Shown here: positions 19,293 through 21,575 of the stretch, one piece after another | How the letters are laid out: the number at the start of each line of letters is the position of its first letter | Position numbering within the stretch: the first letter of the stretch is position 1 | Assembly: GCA_037179515.1 (NCBI GenBank) | Contig: JAXCGZ010004468.1 | Coordinates: 25,001-46,575 of the forward strand | Origin: Halocaridina rubra | Lineage: Eukaryota; Arthropoda; Malacostraca; Decapoda; Atyidae | Length of the DNA stretch: 21,575 bases | Direction: 5' to 3' | Made by a program: the position numbers and the translations under genes | Notes under the pieces: model-generated | The model's database searches: none | What the model was told of the DNA's origin: nothing | Seen by the model: only the letters and a program-made list of their open reading frames with translations

Positions 19293-21184
19293 ATGCCTCC
19301 CAAGAATCCTTCATCTTCTAAGGCTTCTTGTAGTGAGCTTAAGCGGCAAAGGAAAATGTTAACCATTGTAGATAAAGTGAAACTCTTAGATATGTTGAAA
19401 GAAGGAAAAAAGTTTGTGGATGTCGGCCGCTATTTTGGCCTCAATGAATCTACTGTGCGTTACATAAAAAAGGACGAGGCAAAGATCAGGAAAACAGCGA
19501 GCATTTCTTTTAATAAATCGGCGAAGAGGCTCGTATCACCCCGCAATAAGGCAGTAGTGCGCATGGAAGCTGCTTTGGCCCTGTGGATTGCTGATTGCAG
19601 AAAAAACACATCAGCTTAGACACCAATATCATACAAACAAAGGCGAAGAAGCTGTACGAGACATTTGCTGCAAATGAACCCGATGACGACAGTGGCGACC
19701 GTGGAGAGGAGGGGAGAGAAGAAGATATCGACGACCCACAACCAGGACCCTCCAGCGATTCTCCATCGAGGATACAACCGTTCGTTGCTAGCAGGGGATG
19801 GTTCTTCAGATTTCAAAAGCGCTATGGCCTAAAGAGCGTTTCAGTTTATGGCGAGGCTGCCTCTGCAGATACAGCTGCCGCAGAAACTTATGTCAAGAAT
19901 GACTTCAAGAAAATTATCGCCGAAGGGGAATATGTTCCTGAGCAAGTCTTCAACATGGATGAGACTGGGTTATTTTGAAAGAGAATGCCATCTCGCACTT
20001 TTCTCTTCAAGGAAGAAGCTAAAGCTCCGGGATTTAAAGCGCACAAAGATCGCGTTACCCTCATCATGTGCGGGAATGCTGCGGGCTTCATGTTAAAGCC
20101 TGGGCTTATCTACAAGTCAAAGAACCCTAGGGCTTTGAAGAACAAGAATAAGAATCTGCTGCCAGTGTATTGGATGCATAACCCCAAGGCCTGGATCACG
20201 AAAAGCCTCACATTGGACTGGTTTTATCAATGCTTTATCCCTCAGGTAAAACTTTATCTTATGGAAAAAGGCCTTGAATTTAAAGTCCTTCTTTTGATGG
20301 ATAATGCTGGTGGCCACGCAACCAAGCTCCAATATGACGGTGTTCAAGTTGAGTTCCTGCCACCGAATACGACGTCACTGATTCAGCCTATGGATCAAGG
20401 CGTTATTCGTGCGTTCAAGGCCCTATACACACGAAATGCCCTGGCAAACCTAGTTGATTCCATGGATTCGGACAAAGACTTCTCATTGAAGACTTACTGG
20501 CGTAATTACACGATTGCCACATGCCTACAAAATATTCAGAGAGCAATCAAAGAGATGAAGTCGGCCACAATCAATGCCAGCTGGAAGAAATTGTGGCCCG
20601 AAATCATCCACGACTACAAGGGATTTGCTCCTGTCGAGGTGCAGAAGGCGGCAGTTGCGAAAGCTGTGAAGTTGGCTGCATTGCTAGGAGGAGAAGGCTT
20701 TAAAGATATGACTCCCGAAGATGTGAATGAACTGATTGACTGCCACTCGCAGCCTTTGAGTGATGAAGACTTGGATGAAATGACGAAATCAGCGAGCGAA
20801 GAAGAGGAAGAACTTGAGGAATCGCACGAACCAACTGAAGAACCTGGCCTTACACTCGAACGTTTGGCGGCCATGTATGAACATTACAAAGCACTCCAAC
20901 AACTCTCGCAGGAACATGACGAAAATATGGTTCGTTCGGTGACCTTCTGTAATTTTCTCGACGATGCCATAACTCCTTACCATGCCATGTTCCAACAAAT
21001 GAAGAAACAACAACAGCAACTCCCCATTAGCATGTTCTTTCCCCCAAAAAGCAGCCGTAAAGCTTTTATTGGCTGTGAAATAATTTCCTTCGGGGTCGAG
21101 AATGATGATCATCACCTCATTCACGGTAAGTTTACCTATCATGTACAAATGTATGTCACGTCATTATCACCTCATTCACCGTAA
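19293..21184 (+). pseudogene. Tigger-type transposase (DDD), one frameshift and one stop
   Basis: Start chosen at ATG 19293 (M-P-P-K-N-P-S), usual for the family, not the upstream in-frame ATG at 19254. Domains in order: N-terminal helix-turn-helix with K-V-K-L-L-D-M-L-K-E-G and N-E-S-T-V-R-Y-I; a second CENP-B/Tc5-type DNA-binding half with A-L-A-L-W-I-A-D-C; an acidic linker; R-G-W-F-F-R-F-Q-K-R-Y-G; then the catalytic core. Catalytic Asp are in N-M-D-E-T-G-L-F (19958-19960), L-M-D-N-A-G-G-H (20300-20302) and P-M-D-Q-G-V-I (20393-20395), with 30 residues between the last two. Lesions: a six-A run at 19601-19606 loses one A, shifting frame, and TGA at 19976-19978 stands where Trp is usual. 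The C-terminus is acidic, with E-L-I-D-C-H. Confidence 0.9.
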
Positions 21185-21575
21185 TTTTATCTATCACTTT
21201 CATAAAAATTTACGTTGCTTGCTGTTATTTATAATGTAAAGGGTGTTTTTTTAACAGTGCAGGGAGGGTTTATACAGTACGTAAACGAAAAAATAATTGT
21301 AAATGAGTATGTATGTCACGTCATTATCACCTCATTCACCGTAATTTTATCTATCACTTTCATAAAAATTTACGTTGCTTGCTGTTATCTATAATCTTAA
21401 GGGTGTTTTTTTTAACAGTGCAGGGAGGGTTTATACAGTACGTAAATGAACAAATAATTGTAAATGAGTATGTATGTCACGTCATTATCACCTCATTCAC
21501 CGTAATTTTATCTATCACTTTCATAAAAATTTACGTTGCTTGCTGTTATTTATAATGTAAAGGGTGTTTTTTTTA
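21103..21575 (+). repeat. 160-bp tandem array at Tigger 3' side
   Basis: Units beginning GTATGTCACGTCATTATCAC start at 21151, 21311 and 21472 (periods 160 and 161) and the third runs off the window. Each holds CACCTCATTCACCGTAATTT, CATAAAAATTTACGTTGCTT, GGGTGTTTTTT and AACAGTGCAGGGAGGGTTTA. Units are nearly identical, differing by a few bases, so amplification is recent. A diverged piece of the unit (CACCTCATTCACGGTAAGTT) at about 21113-21135 lies inside the transposase reading frame. Confidence 0.95.

Larger units (their letters stand above)
18188..21575 (+). mobile_element. Tigger/pogo-type DNA transposon (right end outside window)
   Basis: The left end is placed at CAGTGTTACCCCACTG (18188), immediately after TA (18186-18187), which is the target site of Tc1/mariner/pogo elements. 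Left of it the minus-strand LINE ORF1 is collinear; right of it LINE similarity stops. Inside are an AT-rich 5' region with a tandem array, a transposase on the plus strand and a 160-bp tandem array running to the window edge. The right terminal repeat is not present, so the left terminus is unpaired evidence. Relatively young: only two clear lesions in about 640 codons. Confidence 0.8.

Overview
This looks like an AT-rich, repeat-dense eukaryotic genome fragment, most likely from an arthropod and probably a decapod crustacean. I base this on long (GA)n microsatellites, several decayed LINE families and a Tigger/pogo DNA transposon, all around a conserved animal gene with canonical GT-AG introns. 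There are no bacterial gene arrays, operons or CRISPR. The organism is inferred from style, not from a marker gene.

The one host gene I recognise is on the minus strand. Three separated exons (13361-13585, 12648-12780, 3679-3795) join in phase to give the first 156 codons of a TMEM164-like multi-pass membrane protein. In mammals this protein is an ether-phospholipid acyltransferase linked to ferroptosis. The putative catalytic Cys in an N-P-C-H motif is present. The remaining exons were not found at 1-3678 and are presumably off the left edge. Intron 1 is 580 nt and carries an RTE-type LINE tail. Intron 2 is about 8.85 kb and holds a Jockey-type LINE fragment with a poly(A) tail, a degenerate minisatellite, a 250-bp direct duplication and long AT-rich stretches with nothing recognisable.

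Left edge (1-3678): two pairs of diverged tandem repeats with period about 180 bp, then a relic of the 3' end of a Tigger transposon (acidic C-terminal coding stretch plus terminal-repeat-like sequence), then mostly featureless AT-rich DNA with two GC-rich patches.

Right side (13860-21575): two (GA)n arrays abut the 3' tail of a CR1/L2-group LINE lying on the minus strand. That LINE has ORF1 with two CCHC zinc knuckles, then an AP-endonuclease and a reverse transcriptase, broken by several frameshifts and stops. Its ORF1 is interrupted at about 18188 by a plus-strand Tigger-like transposon that runs past the right edge. The Tigger copy has a nearly complete DDD transposase with one frameshift and one in-frame stop, a tandem array in its 5' non-coding part and a 160-bp tandem array at its 3' side.

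Most notable: the LINE ORF1 and ORF2 are in one frame, separated only by a UAG whose 3' context (CAA UCA) matches the known CAR-YYA leaky-stop context. The Tigger element is flanked inside both ends by satellite-like arrays. A (GA)n tract seems to grow out of the LINE's tandem 3' tail. I found no clearly novel system; the LINE readthrough arrangement is the best candidate for something new.
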